Below are positions 1-8,361 of a DNA stretch of 64,000 bases, in pieces. The translations under genes and the position numbers were made by a program. The notes beneath the pieces were generated by a model, which saw only the letters and a program-made list of their open reading frames with translations, did not search any database and had not been told where the DNA came from. Origin of the DNA: Prevotella sp. (GTDB lineage Bacteria > Bacteroidota > Bacteroidia > Bacteroidales > Bacteroidaceae); assembly GCA_017554105.1 (NCBI GenBank), contig JAFZIY010000024.1, forward strand, positions 1-64,000, given 5' to 3'. Each line of letters opens with the position of its first letter. Position 1 is the first letter of the stretch.

Positions 1-1332
1 ATAAAGAAAGACTCAGTGGCCACCCAGCCCGATGGATCAACACAGCAGTCACATCAGTTTGCGGTGGCCGGTCAGGATGGCACAATCTATTCTTCTTTCC
101 AGTTAAAGACCGTTACAAGGAAACCCGCGCAGATGCCTAAGGGCATAATATTGCGTAACGATAAGAATGCCACTTCTGAGGCTTCGAGGTCAATGAAAGA
201 GATAGTGAAAAACCGCTATGTCTATCAGAAAGCATTACTTGACGAGGTGGTCTATAGCATTCTTTATACCGCATCGGAAAAGCCTCTGCGTGAGAGAGTT
301 AACTTCAACATGCTCGACAAGGACATTAAAGTTGAGTTAATGAATAACGGTATCAATATTCCGTATCATTTCACCGTGTCTACACAGGACGGACAGGAAG
401 TTTATCGTTGTCCTGACTACACCGAGGAAGGTGAGGAATACAGCTACAACCAGGATCTCTATCAAAATGACCCACAACAGAAATCGGGTGTGGTGAAGAT
501 ACATTTCCCCACGATGAACAGTTACATCTTTTCATCCGTTCGCTTCATGATTCCTTCGGTGGTGTTCACCTTGGTGCTGCTTGTTACCTTTATCTTCACG
601 ATAGCCGTTATATTCCGCCAGAAACGACTGACAGAGATAAAGAACGACTTCATCAACAATATGACGCATGAGCTGAAGACTCCTATCTCAAGCATCTCGC
701 TTGCGGCACAGATGATGAACGACGAGGCAGTAACAAAGAGCCCGTCGATGATGAAACACCTCGGTGGAGTGGTGAACGATGAGTCGAAACGACTAAGGTT
801 CCTCGTTGAGAAGGTATTGCAGATGTCCATGTTCGATGACAATACGGCGATATTCAAGAAGAAGGAACTCGACCTTAACGAGATGGTAGAGAACATCGCA
901 AACTCGTTCTCTTTGCGAGTCGAGCATACAGGCGGTCGCATAAACACTCTCGTAGAGGCAGAGAACTCTAAGGTATATGTTGACGAGATACACTTCTCGA
1001 ACGTTATACACAACCTCATGGACAATGCTGTTAAGTATAAAAAGGAGGACGGTCCGCTGATACTTGACGTGCATACTTGGAACTCAGATGGTAAACTCAT
1101 GCTTTCGATACAGGACAACGGCATAGGTATAAAGAAAGAGAACCTGAAGAAGGTGTTCGAGAAATTCTACCGAGTGCATACAGGTAACGTGCATAACGTT
1201 AAAGGCTTCGGTCTCGGACTGGCATACGTGAAGAAAATCGTTGACCTTCACAAGGGTGAGATAAAGGTAGAGAGCGTTTATGGAAAAGGAACGAAATTCA
1301 CCATCTCTCTGCCCGAGATAGTCGAGAATTGA
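1..1332 (+). CDS. rprX: Sensor histidine kinase, RprX-like (5' truncated by window edge)
   Basis: The frame is open from the first base, so the N-terminus lies outside the window; the GTG at 16 is an internal Val codon. The visible part starts in a periplasmic sensor region. One membrane helix follows (about bases 544-618, FMIPSVVFTLVLLVTF), then a cytoplasmic kinase core: H-box NNMTHELKTP with the phosphoacceptor His at 667-669, N-box NLMDNAVKY, and the ATP-lid motifs DNGIGI and GFGLGLAYVKKIV. It should autophosphorylate and pass phosphate to the response regulator encoded 110 bases downstream. The pair resembles RprX/RprY of Bacteroides; that name is from memory of the family. The stimulus cannot be read from the sequence. 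Confidence 0.9.
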   Translation: MKKDSVATQPDGSTQQSHQFAVAGQDGTIYSSFQLKTVTRKPAQMPKGIILRNDKNATSEASRSMKEIVKNRYVYQKALLDEVVYSILYTASEKPLRERVNFNMLDKDIKVELMNNGINIPYHFTVSTQDGQEVYRCPDYTEEGEEYSYNQDLYQNDPQQKSGVVKIHFPTMNSYIFSSVRFMIPSVVFTLVLLVTFIFTIAVIFRQKRLTEIKNDFINNMTHELKTPISSISLAAQMMNDEAVTKSPSMMKHLGGVVNDESKRLRFLVEKVLQMSMFDDNTAIFKKKELDLNEMVENIANSFSLRVEHTGGRINTLVEAENSKVYVDEIHFSNVIHNLMDNAVKYKKEDGPLILDVHTWNSDGKLMLSIQDNGIGIKKENLKKVFEKFYRVHTGNVHNVKGFGLGLAYVKKIVDLHKGEIKVESVYGKGTKFTISLPEIVEN

Positions 1333-1442
1333 CAGATAATTAATGAATAATTAAGATAAAACAATAATATTAACCACGCCTCTTCAAGGCTTCGGACTTT
1401 ATAGGGATAGTTGGAGAGAGGCATAAAAAAAACAAAAAGATT

Positions 1443-2144
1443 ATGGAAGAACAATTGAAAATCTTGCTTTGCGAGGACGATGAGAACCTCGGAATGTTGC
1501 TTCGCGAGTATCTGCAGGCTAAAGGCTTTAATGCAGAGTTGTGCACTGACGGAGAGGCTGGTTATAAAGCCTTCCTTAAGAGCAAGTTCGACATCGCTGT
1601 GCTCGATGTAATGATGCCTAAGAAAGACGGCTTCGCACTGGCACAGGATATACGTCAGGCAAATGCTGAAATACCTATTATCTTCCTCACAGCCAAGACT
1701 CTGAAGGAGGACATCCTTGAAGGTTTCAAGATAGGTGCAGACGATTACATCACCAAGCCATTCTCTATGGAAGAGTTGGTAATGCGTATTGAGGCTATTC
1801 TTCGCCGTGTTCGTGGTAAGAAGACAAAGGAAAGCACTCAGTATCAGATTGGTCGCTTCACTTTCGACACACAGAAGCAACTGCTCACCATCGGTGACAA
1901 GCAGACAAAACTGACAACAAAGGAGAACGAACTGCTGGCACTTCTGTGCAGTCATGCTAACGAGATCTTGCAGCGCGACTTCGCCCTGAAGACCATCTGG
2001 ATTGATGATAACTACTTCAATGCCCGCTCAATGGATGTGTATATCACAAAACTGCGTAAGCATCTGAAAGATGACGACCAGATTGAGATTATCAATATCC
2101 ACGGTAAGGGATATAAACTGATTACGCCAGAGGCAGAGGCATAG
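1443..2144 (+). CDS. rprY: OmpR-family response regulator, RprY-like
   Basis: 233 residues in two domains. The receiver domain (about 1-120) has the acidic pair D12-D13, phosphoacceptor D55 in VLDVMMP, T83 and K105 in ITKPF. A winged-helix DNA-binding domain of the OmpR/PhoB type (about 135-230) ends in the usual GKGYKL wing motif. It is the partner of the upstream kinase, separated by 110 bases with no obvious terminator, so the two are probably co-transcribed. No frameshift or missing key residue is seen. A perfect palindrome just downstream ends the unit. Confidence 0.95.
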   Translation: MEEQLKILLCEDDENLGMLLREYLQAKGFNAELCTDGEAGYKAFLKSKFDIAVLDVMMPKKDGFALAQDIRQANAEIPIIFLTAKTLKEDILEGFKIGADDYITKPFSMEELVMRIEAILRRVRGKKTKESTQYQIGRFTFDTQKQLLTIGDKQTKLTTKENELLALLCSHANEILQRDFALKTIWIDDNYFNARSMDVYITKLRKHLKDDDQIEIINIHGKGYKLITPEAEA

Positions 2145-2180
2145 AATGCCACTTGCCACCTCTTGGCTGGCAAAAGATGA

Positions 2181-2210
2181 CAAACGGCTCAACAATTGTT
2201 GAGCCGTTTG
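2181..2210. terminator. Bidirectional terminator between rprY and the small membrane gene
   Basis: A perfect 30-base palindrome with 15-base arms (CAAACGGCTCAACAA and its complement). It sits 36 bases after the rprY stop and 37 bases before the stop of the convergent gene at 2248. It lacks a long T-tract but can fold on either strand. Confidence 0.75.
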
Positions 2211-2247
2211 ATACTTATTGAAAACCAATTGCTTACAGGAGGGGTTC

Positions 2248-2439
2248 TTAGTATTGGTGATTTTGCTTTAAAATCACCACATGAGCAATGACTCCGGCGA
2301 TAATCAGGAAGAGCGATAAGAACAGAACGAAGTTGCTGGAAGTCCATCCCAGAAGGAACGAAACGACCAGAAGAAGCGTGCCAAGATAAACTGACGCCAT
2401 GCCGATGTGCGGCAATATAATAGAGAGTAGCTTTCTCAT
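2248..2439 (-). CDS. Small two-helix inner-membrane protein, function unknown
   Basis: 63 residues, almost all in two hydrophobic helices (about residues 10-32, MASVYLGTLLLVVSFLLGW, and 36-57, FVLFLSLFLIIAGVIAHVVI), with a short positive N-terminus (MRK) and a KQNHQY tail. I recognise no domain. Support for a real gene: a membrane-protein composition, an ATG start, a shared terminator with rprY, and a Bacteroidetes -7 element (TACTTTTG, minus strand, 2518-2511) about 70 bases upstream. The function is unknown. Confidence 0.7.
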   Translation of the reverse strand: MRKLLSIILPHIGMASVYLGTLLLVVSFLLGWTSSNFVLFLSLFLIIAGVIAHVVILKQNHQY

Positions 2440-2637
2440 CGCTCTGATTAATAATACTTTTATGTACTAAATATAGAGACGTCATAGTGTGACATCTCAT
2501 CTGTTGGCTGCAAAAGTATGAAAAGAATTTGGATAAAAAGCACTCTGTGACAAAGAATTACAGTCGCAAAAGGTTAATAATGCTTAAATCTTAGGCAACT
2601 CCTTGCTCCTTACTCCTTACTTATAACGAAAAAATCG

Positions 2638-2645
2638 TACCTTTG
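2638..2645 (+). promoter_or_regulatory. -7 element of the rpsF-rpsR-rplI operon
   Basis: TACCTTTG fits the Bacteroidetes -7 consensus TAnnTTTG. It lies 61 bases before the rpsF ATG, leaving a leader of about 55 bases. No clear TTG is found at the normal spacing upstream. Confidence 0.6.
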
Positions 2646-2705
2646 CACCCGCTTTGGCAAATGCCACGGCATAATCATTAATTAATCAATTTATTTACAA
2701 ACAAA

Positions 2706-3050
2706 ATGAATCAATACGAAACCGTTTTCATTTTAACTCCCGTTTTGTCTGATGAGCAGGCAAAGGAAACGGTCGCTAAATTCAAGAACCTTCTCACCGA
2801 AAAGGGTGCTGAGATTTTGAACGAAGAGGCCTGGGGATTGAAGAAACTGGCTTACCAGATTGAAAAGAAAACCTCAGGATTCTATTTCCTGCTGGAGTTC
2901 AAGGCTGAGCCAAGTGTAATTAAAACTTTTGAGACAGGATTGCGTCGCGATGAGAAGGTAATCCGTTTTATGACAGTTAAGCTCGAGAAGTATGCTGCAC
3001 AGTATGCTGAGAAGAGAAGAAACAAGAACGCTAAAAAAGAGGAGGCATAA
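2706..3050 (+). CDS. rpsF: 30S ribosomal protein bS6
   Basis: 114 residues. The N-terminus [18 protein letters not shown] and the central block [20 protein letters not shown] are diagnostic of bS6, which binds 16S rRNA with bS18 in the platform of the small subunit. The C-terminal tail is rich in Lys, Arg and Glu. It is first in the standard rpsF-rpsR-rplI operon, with rpsR starting two bases after its stop. Confidence 0.98.
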   Translation: MNQYETVFILTPVLSDEQAKETVAKFKNLLTEKGAEILNEEAWGLKKLAYQIEKKTSGFYFLLEFKAEPSVIKTFETGLRRDEKVIRFMTVKLEKYAAQYAEKRRNKNAKKEEA

Positions 3051-3052
3051 TC

Positions 3053-3322
3053 ATGGCAGCACAAGACAGTGAAATCCGTTATTTGACAGCTCCTTCTATT
3101 GACACAAAGAAGAAGAAGTATTGCCGTTTCAAGAAGAGCGGTATCAAGTACATCGATTACAAGGATCCCGAGTTCCTTAAGAAATTCCTCAATGAGCAAG
3201 GAAAGATTCTTCCTCGCCGTATCACAGGAACATCTCTGAAGTATCAGCGCCGCGTGGCAACAGCCGTTAAGCGTGCACGCCAGATAGCTTTGCTCCCATA
3301 TGTTACAGACATGATGAAGTAA
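3053..3322 (+). CDS. rpsR: 30S ribosomal protein bS18
   Basis: 89 residues. The conserved block [19 protein letters not shown], followed by [22 protein letters not shown], is typical of bS18. It partners bS6 in the small subunit. The gene is tightly packed, two bases after rpsF and nine before rplI, so it should be translationally linked to both. Confidence 0.98.
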   Translation: MAAQDSEIRYLTAPSIDTKKKKYCRFKKSGIKYIDYKDPEFLKKFLNEQGKILPRRITGTSLKYQRRVATAVKRARQIALLPYVTDMMK

Positions 3323-3331
3323 GAAAGAATT

Positions 3332-3892
3332 ATGGAAATTATACTTAAAGAAGACATCATAGGATTAGGTTACAAGAACGACATCGTAACCGTTAAGAAC
3401 GGCTATGGCCGTAACTATCTTATCCCAACAGGAAAAGGCGTTATCGCAAGCGAGAGTGCTAAGAAGATTCTTGCAGAGAATTTGAAGCAGCAGGCTCACA
3501 AGCTCGCAGCTCAGAAGGCTGCAGCAGAAGAGAAGGCTGCTAAGTTCGAAGGCGTTGCACTCGAGATTGCCGCAAAGGTTTCTGCTACTGGTCAGCTCTA
3601 CGGTTCTGTAAATGCAGCCAAGGTTGCTGAGGCTCTGGCAGAAAAGGGCATCGAGGTAGATCGTAAGATCATCACCATGCGCGACATCAAGCACGTTGGC
3701 GAATACGAGGCTGTTGTTCACTTCCACAAGGAGGTTGAGGTTAAGGTTCCTGTAACTGTAGTTGCAGAGAATGAGCCAGTTGCTGCTCCTGCTGAGGTTG
3801 TAGAAGAGGCTCCTGTTGCTGTAGAGGCACCTGCTGAAGAGGAGGACTTTGAAGTTCCTACTGAAGAAGAGGATGCTCCAGCAGAGGCATAA
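3332..3892 (+). CDS. rplI: 50S ribosomal protein bL9 with an acidic C-terminal tail
   Basis: 186 residues, against roughly 150 for most bL9 proteins. The N-terminal domain (MEIILKEDIIGLGYKNDIV, then GYGRNYLIP) and the long connecting helix rich in Ala, Lys and Glu are canonical. From about residue 143 the protein adds some 40 residues of Pro, Ala, Val and Glu ending EEEDAPAEA, a strongly acidic low-complexity extension. It is last in the rpsF operon and is followed by a strong terminator. The tail may be a lineage feature; no function for it can be read here. Confidence 0.97.
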   Translation: MEIILKEDIIGLGYKNDIVTVKNGYGRNYLIPTGKGVIASESAKKILAENLKQQAHKLAAQKAAAEEKAAKFEGVALEIAAKVSATGQLYGSVNAAKVAEALAEKGIEVDRKIITMRDIKHVGEYEAVVHFHKEVEVKVPVTVVAENEPVAAPAEVVEEAPVAVEAPAEEEDFEVPTEEEDAPAEA

Positions 3893-3935
3893 TCAGAAGA
3901 ATATTTTCGCGCTGTAAAGCAGTTTTTAATAAGTG

Positions 3936-3972
3936 TCCCGACTATCAGTATCGATGGTCGGGATTCTTTTTT
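3936..3972 (+). terminator. Rho-independent terminator of rpsF-rpsR-rplI
   Basis: An 11-base-pair stem (TCCCGACTATC with GATGGTCGGGA, one G-U pair) around a six-base loop, followed directly by TTCTTTTTTG. Confidence 0.9.
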
Positions 3973-4071
3973 GTTATTTGCTTTGTCCATTTGGTTAAAG
4001 TGAGATGTGCCGAGATGTATGCAAGTTGTTCTTTGTTTGTAACATAACATGAAAAAAGTAGGTTTTACGCA

Positions 4072-4101
4072 TTGCCAGTTTCGTCATAAATACTATCTTT
4101 G
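4072..4101 (+). promoter_or_regulatory. Promoter of the secreted TIM-barrel gene
   Basis: TTG at 4072-4074 and the -7 box TATCTTTG at 4094-4101, separated by 19 bases, a standard Bacteroidetes arrangement. The start codon follows at 4150. Confidence 0.7.
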
Positions 4102-4149
4102 CAAACAGTATGAAATCACCTAAGTACCATCTTACATTTTACTAACTTT

Positions 4150-6024
4150 ATGAGAAAAATATTGTCTTTGGCAGCGTTCTTGTTTGCTGTCTCCTTGTCG
4201 TTGCAGGCAAAGAACTATCAGAATTTCAAAGTGTCAACCTATATCCGTGCGCAGGACGTGGCACGTATGGCTGATGACAGTTTCCTGGAGTCAACATGGC
4301 GAATCATAAGCGAACAGGTTGACATTGACAAGATTTATCTTGAAACACACCGCGATGCGTTCATTGTGGACGAGAAGACACTTCTGAAAGTGAAGAACTT
4401 CTTCCTGAAGCAAGGCCTGGAAGTAGGTGGTGGAATCACCTATACAATTTCTGAGCCCACCGATTTCGAGACATATAGTTATGCCACGCCAACTGACCGC
4501 GAAAAGGTAAGGGAGATAGCGGAATATACTGCGAAGCATTTCGATGATTTCATCTTGGATGACTTCTTCTTCATCGACATCAAGAACGATGCGGAGATAG
4601 CGGCAAAGGGTGACAAGAGTTGGACCGATTATCGTCTGCGTCTTATGTCGGATGCCGGCAAAGAACTTGTCGTGGAGCCTGCCAAGCGGGTGAATCCTAA
4701 GGTGAAGGTGATAATAAAATACCCTAACTGGTATGACCATTTCCACGGACTGGGCTTCAACCTTGAGGAAGAGCCGCTTTATTTTGATGGCCTTTGGACA
4801 GGAACGGAGACGCGTGACCCAGGTAGTGCGCAGCATCTGCAGAACTATCTCAGTTATAACATCATGCGTTATTTTGAGAATATAGCACCAGGAAAGAATG
4901 GTGGAGGATGGGTTGATGCAGGTGGAATACAGATGGGTATCGACCGTTATGCAGAGCAATTGCATCTTACCATGCTTTCCAAGTCGCGCGAGATAATCCT
5001 CTGGAACTATATGCAGCTTGCAGAAGTGAAGATAAATCAGGATATGCGACGTGAATGGCAGAGCGCAGGCGGTAATAGTTTCAACTATGATGCCATGATG
5101 TCACCATTCAAGAAAGGCAAGAAGACCATCGAGCCATCTACGCTTGCACGTATCGCAAGTGTCACATTGAAGCAGGACGATGAGCTCCTTGGTAAACTTG
5201 GCAATCCTGTGGGCATCGTCTCTTATAAGCCTTACCACTCGTCAGGTGAGGATTTCCTGCAGAACTATCTTGGTATGATTGGACTGCCGATGGATATGCA
5301 TCCGCGTTTCGTTGAGGGTAAGCAACAAATACTTCTTACTCAGCAGGCAGCCAAGGACAAGGATATCGTGGAGAAGATGAAGGCACAGTTGCGTCAGGGT
5401 AATGATGTCATAATAACCACAGGCTTACTCAAGGAGATTAAGGAACAACTGGCAGACATCTGTGAACTCTATTGTGGTGACTTGAAGGCTATCGTCAATG
5501 ACTTCGGTTATTATGGCAAGTCAGACCGCGAGTTCATTATTCCACAGGTTAAGTATTTCACTAACGACTCGTGGGAAGTGGTTAGTGCTGGTCGTCCTCT
5601 TAATGGCGGCGTATCGGGCTATCCCGTTCTTCTTCGCAACAAGTATTCCAAGGGAACGCTCTATGTGCTTACTATCCCTGATGACTTTGGCAATCTCTAT
5701 GACTATCCTGCAGGAGCACTGAACCAGATACGTAAGTTCTTCAGTCGTGACATGGGCTATTACATCGAGTGTAAGTCAAAGGTATCGCTGTTCCCATATG
5801 ACAACAAGACTTTCGTTGTAGAGAATTTCAACGACGAACCAGTTGATGTGAATATAGTATTCAATAGTAGTGTTTCAGGTATAAGGAATCTTGAAAACAA
5901 TACTCGTCAGCAGCCAGCTGAAGGTATAGTATATGGTAATAACCGTTGGTCACAATACAGAGAAGGGCAGACCGTGTTCAAAACCACACTGCCTGCCCAT
6001 TCGTATAAGGCATTCGGATATTAA
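4150..6024 (+). CDS. Secreted protein with glycosidase-like TIM barrel, function unknown
   Basis: 624 residues with a clear signal peptide (MRKILSLAAFLFAVSLSLQA). The N-terminal half reads like a glycoside-hydrolase barrel: acidic strand ends such as DDFILDDFFFIDI near residue 140, VKVIIKYPNWYDHF near 190, FDGLWTGTETRD near 220 and GGWVDAGGIQMG near 255. Residues of about 380-520 look like a GATase-type alpha/beta domain, followed by a beta-rich C-terminus. Barrel, GATase-like domain and beta domain together recall the layout of GH42-type beta-galactosidases, but I do not recognise the family and catalytic residues are not assigned. The gene is convergent with a CE15-like esterase, which suggests a role in plant polysaccharide use. 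It is probably periplasmic or surface-located. Confidence 0.75.
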   Translation: MRKILSLAAFLFAVSLSLQAKNYQNFKVSTYIRAQDVARMADDSFLESTWRIISEQVDIDKIYLETHRDAFIVDEKTLLKVKNFFLKQGLEVGGGITYTISEPTDFETYSYATPTDREKVREIAEYTAKHFDDFILDDFFFIDIKNDAEIAAKGDKSWTDYRLRLMSDAGKELVVEPAKRVNPKVKVIIKYPNWYDHFHGLGFNLEEEPLYFDGLWTGTETRDPGSAQHLQNYLSYNIMRYFENIAPGKNGGGWVDAGGIQMGIDRYAEQLHLTMLSKSREIILWNYMQLAEVKINQDMRREWQSAGGNSFNYDAMMSPFKKGKKTIEPSTLARIASVTLKQDDELLGKLGNPVGIVSYKPYHSSGEDFLQNYLGMIGLPMDMHPRFVEGKQQILLTQQAAKDKDIVEKMKAQLRQGNDVIITTGLLKEIKEQLADICELYCGDLKAIVNDFGYYGKSDREFIIPQVKYFTNDSWEVVSAGRPLNGGVSGYPVLLRNKYSKGTLYVLTIPDDFGNLYDYPAGALNQIRKFFSRDMGYYIECKSKVSLFPYDNKTFVVENFNDEPVDVNIVFNSSVSGIRNLENNTRQQPAEGIVYGNNRWSQYREGQTVFKTTLPAHSYKAFGY

Positions 6025-6041
6025 CTCCTATAGCACTTACA

Positions 6042-7295
6042 TCACCACTTAATCCATTTCTCAACATCCACCTTGCCTTCGAACATCGGGGCAATGTGGA
6101 TGTTGCTTGTATTCACATCTTCCTTGCCAAGTAGGAAACGGTCGAGGAAAGCACACACTTCGGGGAACTGACTCTCGGGAAGTTGGCAATGGCCATGACC
6201 ATCGATAATAGAAAAACCAACACGGTCGCCGATGCCAAACTGTTCCCATACCTTTCTCGCTGCATTCATAGAGACATAAGCAGATTCGTCAGCAAGCCAT
6301 TTATAGTCAGGGTTGCCAAGCATGAGGAATGCACGGGGACAAATCATGGCACACAGTTCGTGACGGTCGTGAGGTAACAGATATACATTGTCTCCAGAGA
6401 ACTTCTCCTTCATGCTTTCAAGAAACCAGTGATAGTCGGTACGTTCCAGACTCTCAACATCCTCCATAGGATATGACACGCGCCATGCTGCAGCACCACC
6501 GCCACCTGGCTCTTGTGCAATAGTAAGTGCCACGCGCTCGTCAAAAGCACCACAGAAGAGAGCCATCTTGCCGGCATAAGAGCAACCAGTCACGCCGATA
6601 TGCTTCATGTCAATGCGTGTCACCTCCTCGCCCAGCAGTTGAAGTCCGTCGAGCAGTCGGCTGAATCCCCATGCCCATTCGCTATAGGCGCCGTTGTCCT
6701 TTAGTTCTGGATAGAGTCTGTCGAAGTTATGTTCACCACGGTCATGATGTGGTCGCCATTGTCCTTGTGAATAGTCATTCACCTGTGATTCGCGGAATGT
6801 CATCATCGCAATACCTCTCTCTTCAAGCAGTTGTCTTGGCAGGGATATCATGCTTGCGCCAACCATGAGAGGGTAGGGTGCCTTGCCTTCCTTCGGATAG
6901 GTGATAAGCGATTTCAGATGAAGTTTCTCGCTCCCTACCGTTACCTCGACGTTCAGCGTGTCAAGGTCCATCCATGCCTTGATGTTCTCTTTCGGCACAC
7001 TTGGCTTCTTGCCTATCTCAAACTGCTGAATACTGGCAGATATCTCGTTGCGGCGCTTTTCCCATTGCTTGAATTTCTTCACTCGTCCCTTGCCGCTAAA
7101 CCATGCCAATGGGTCGGGAAGGGTGGTGCATGGAGTCTTCAGTATGCTTATCGGCTCAGTTATCGCAACACCTGTGTTCTCCTTGTCATAAACCAGTGGG
7201 ATGTTCTTTTGGGCTAAGACATTACTTGGAAACAGCATCGAAGCAATCAATGCTGTGCCCATTAGTTTGCAGATTTCATGTAACATAGTAATCAT
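6042..7295 (-). CDS. CE15-like glucuronoyl esterase, secreted
   Basis: 417 residues with an N-terminal signal peptide (hydrophobic stretch 11-28, ending VLAQ); an alternative start at Met4 is equally plausible. It has an alpha/beta-hydrolase fold with the CE15 signature: nucleophile S239 in TGCSYAGK, acidic residue E262 in QEPGGGG and a His near 369 in DGHGHC. CE15 enzymes cut the ester between lignin alcohols and glucuronic acid of xylan. Oddity: the position after the nucleophile is normally Arg (GCSR) but is Tyr here, so the oxyanion hole may differ and activity may be altered. Only 17 bases separate it from the convergent gene at 4150. Confidence 0.82.
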   Translation of the reverse strand: MITMLHEICKLMGTALIASMLFPSNVLAQKNIPLVYDKENTGVAITEPISILKTPCTTLPDPLAWFSGKGRVKKFKQWEKRRNEISASIQQFEIGKKPSVPKENIKAWMDLDTLNVEVTVGSEKLHLKSLITYPKEGKAPYPLMVGASMISLPRQLLEERGIAMMTFRESQVNDYSQGQWRPHHDRGEHNFDRLYPELKDNGAYSEWAWGFSRLLDGLQLLGEEVTRIDMKHIGVTGCSYAGKMALFCGAFDERVALTIAQEPGGGGAAAWRVSYPMEDVESLERTDYHWFLESMKEKFSGDNVYLLPHDRHELCAMICPRAFLMLGNPDYKWLADESAYVSMNAARKVWEQFGIGDRVGFSIIDGHGHCQLPESQFPEVCAFLDRFLLGKEDVNTSNIHIAPMFEGKVDVEKWIKW

Positions 7296-7329
7296 ATTTT
7301 GAATTATAGTTAACTTGCATTTCTCCCTG

Positions 7330-7359
7330 CAAAGATAATGAATAATTGTGATAAGTCAA
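7330..7359 (-). promoter_or_regulatory. Promoter of the CE15-like esterase gene
   Basis: On the minus strand, TTG at 7359-7357 and TATCTTTG at 7337-7330 with a 19-base spacer. It diverges from the fabD promoter. Confidence 0.7.
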
Positions 7360-7419
7360 AGCATAACACCCTAAATATAAATAATGTGTAAAAGATTTCG
7401 CTAAGTCACGATAAATGAT

Positions 7420-7427
7420 TAACTTTG
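7420..7427 (+). promoter_or_regulatory. -7 element of the fabD-GH13 operon
   Basis: TAACTTTG matches TAnnTTTG and lies 37 bases before the fabD ATG. Confidence 0.65.
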
Positions 7428-7464
7428 CAGTCTAAATTTTAATCATTTAAGGTAAAAAAGAAAA

Positions 7465-8361
7465 ATGAAAGCATTTGTTTTTCCCGGACAGGGAGCACAG
7501 TTCGTAGGAATGGGCAAGGACCTCTACGACAACAATCCATTGGCAAAAGAACTTTTCGAGAAGGCTAACGACATTCTCGGCTATCGCATAACAGACATCA
7601 TGTTCGAGGGAACAGACGATGAATTGAAACAGACAAAGGTTACTCAGCCTGCAGTCTTCCTTCACAGCGTTATCAGCGCACTCTGCATGGGCGATGACTT
7701 CAATCCTGCAATGACCGCTGGTCACTCTCTCGGTGAGTTCTCTGCACTCGTTGCTGCTGGTGCGTTGAGTTTCGAGGACGGTCTGAAACTTGTTTATGCC
7801 CGTGCAATGGCAATGCAGAAGGCTTGCGAGGCAGCACCATCCACAATGGCTGCTATCATTGCTCTGCCCTTCGAGACAATAGAGAGTATCTGCGAGGAGA
7901 TAAGCAAGAAGGGTGAAAAGGGTGTTGTCGTTCCTGCTAACTACAACTGTCCTGGACAGTTGGTTATCTCTGGTAACATCGACGCCATCAACGAGGCTTG
8001 TGAGCAGTTGAAGGCTGCTGGTGCTAAGCGTGCTCTGCCTTTGAAGGTGGGCGGTGCTTTCCACTCTCCACTGATGCAGCCCGCAAAGGACGAACTGCAG
8101 GCAGCAATCGAGGCAACAGAGATCAGCACACCAAAGTGCCCCGTTTATCAGAATGTTGATGCCAAGCCACATACCGACCCAGCAGAAATCAAGGCTAACC
8201 TCATCGCACAGCTCACCAGCAGTGTTCGTTGGGCACAGAGCGTTGAAAACATGATTGCCGATGGTGCCGATGACTTCACTGAGTGCGGACCTGGCAAGGC
8301 TCTTCAGGGTATGATTGCCAAGATCAACCGTGAGGTAAGCGCACACGGAATAGAGGAATGA
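7465..8361 (+). CDS. fabD: Malonyl-CoA:ACP transacylase
   Basis: 298 residues, normal length for the family. The N-terminal FPGQGAQ motif, the nucleophile elbow GHSLGE with S88, and H200 in GGAFHSPLM make up the catalytic machinery that moves malonyl from CoA to the acyl carrier protein for fatty acid synthesis in the cytoplasm. The stop codon overlaps the start of the next gene (ATGA), so the two are translationally coupled, although the neighbour is an amylase with no direct link to lipid synthesis. Confidence 0.97.
   Translation: MKAFVFPGQGAQFVGMGKDLYDNNPLAKELFEKANDILGYRITDIMFEGTDDELKQTKVTQPAVFLHSVISALCMGDDFNPAMTAGHSLGEFSALVAAGALSFEDGLKLVYARAMAMQKACEAAPSTMAAIIALPFETIESICEEISKKGEKGVVVPANYNCPGQLVISGNIDAINEACEQLKAAGAKRALPLKVGGAFHSPLMQPAKDELQAAIEATEISTPKCPVYQNVDAKPHTDPAEIKANLIAQLTSSVRWAQSVENMIADGADDFTECGPGKALQGMIAKINREVSAHGIEE

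Noticed and set aside
7447-8346. Long open frame antisense to fabD
   Set aside because: It mirrors the fabD codon pattern, is Cys/Leu-rich without domain features, and fabD is beyond doubt.
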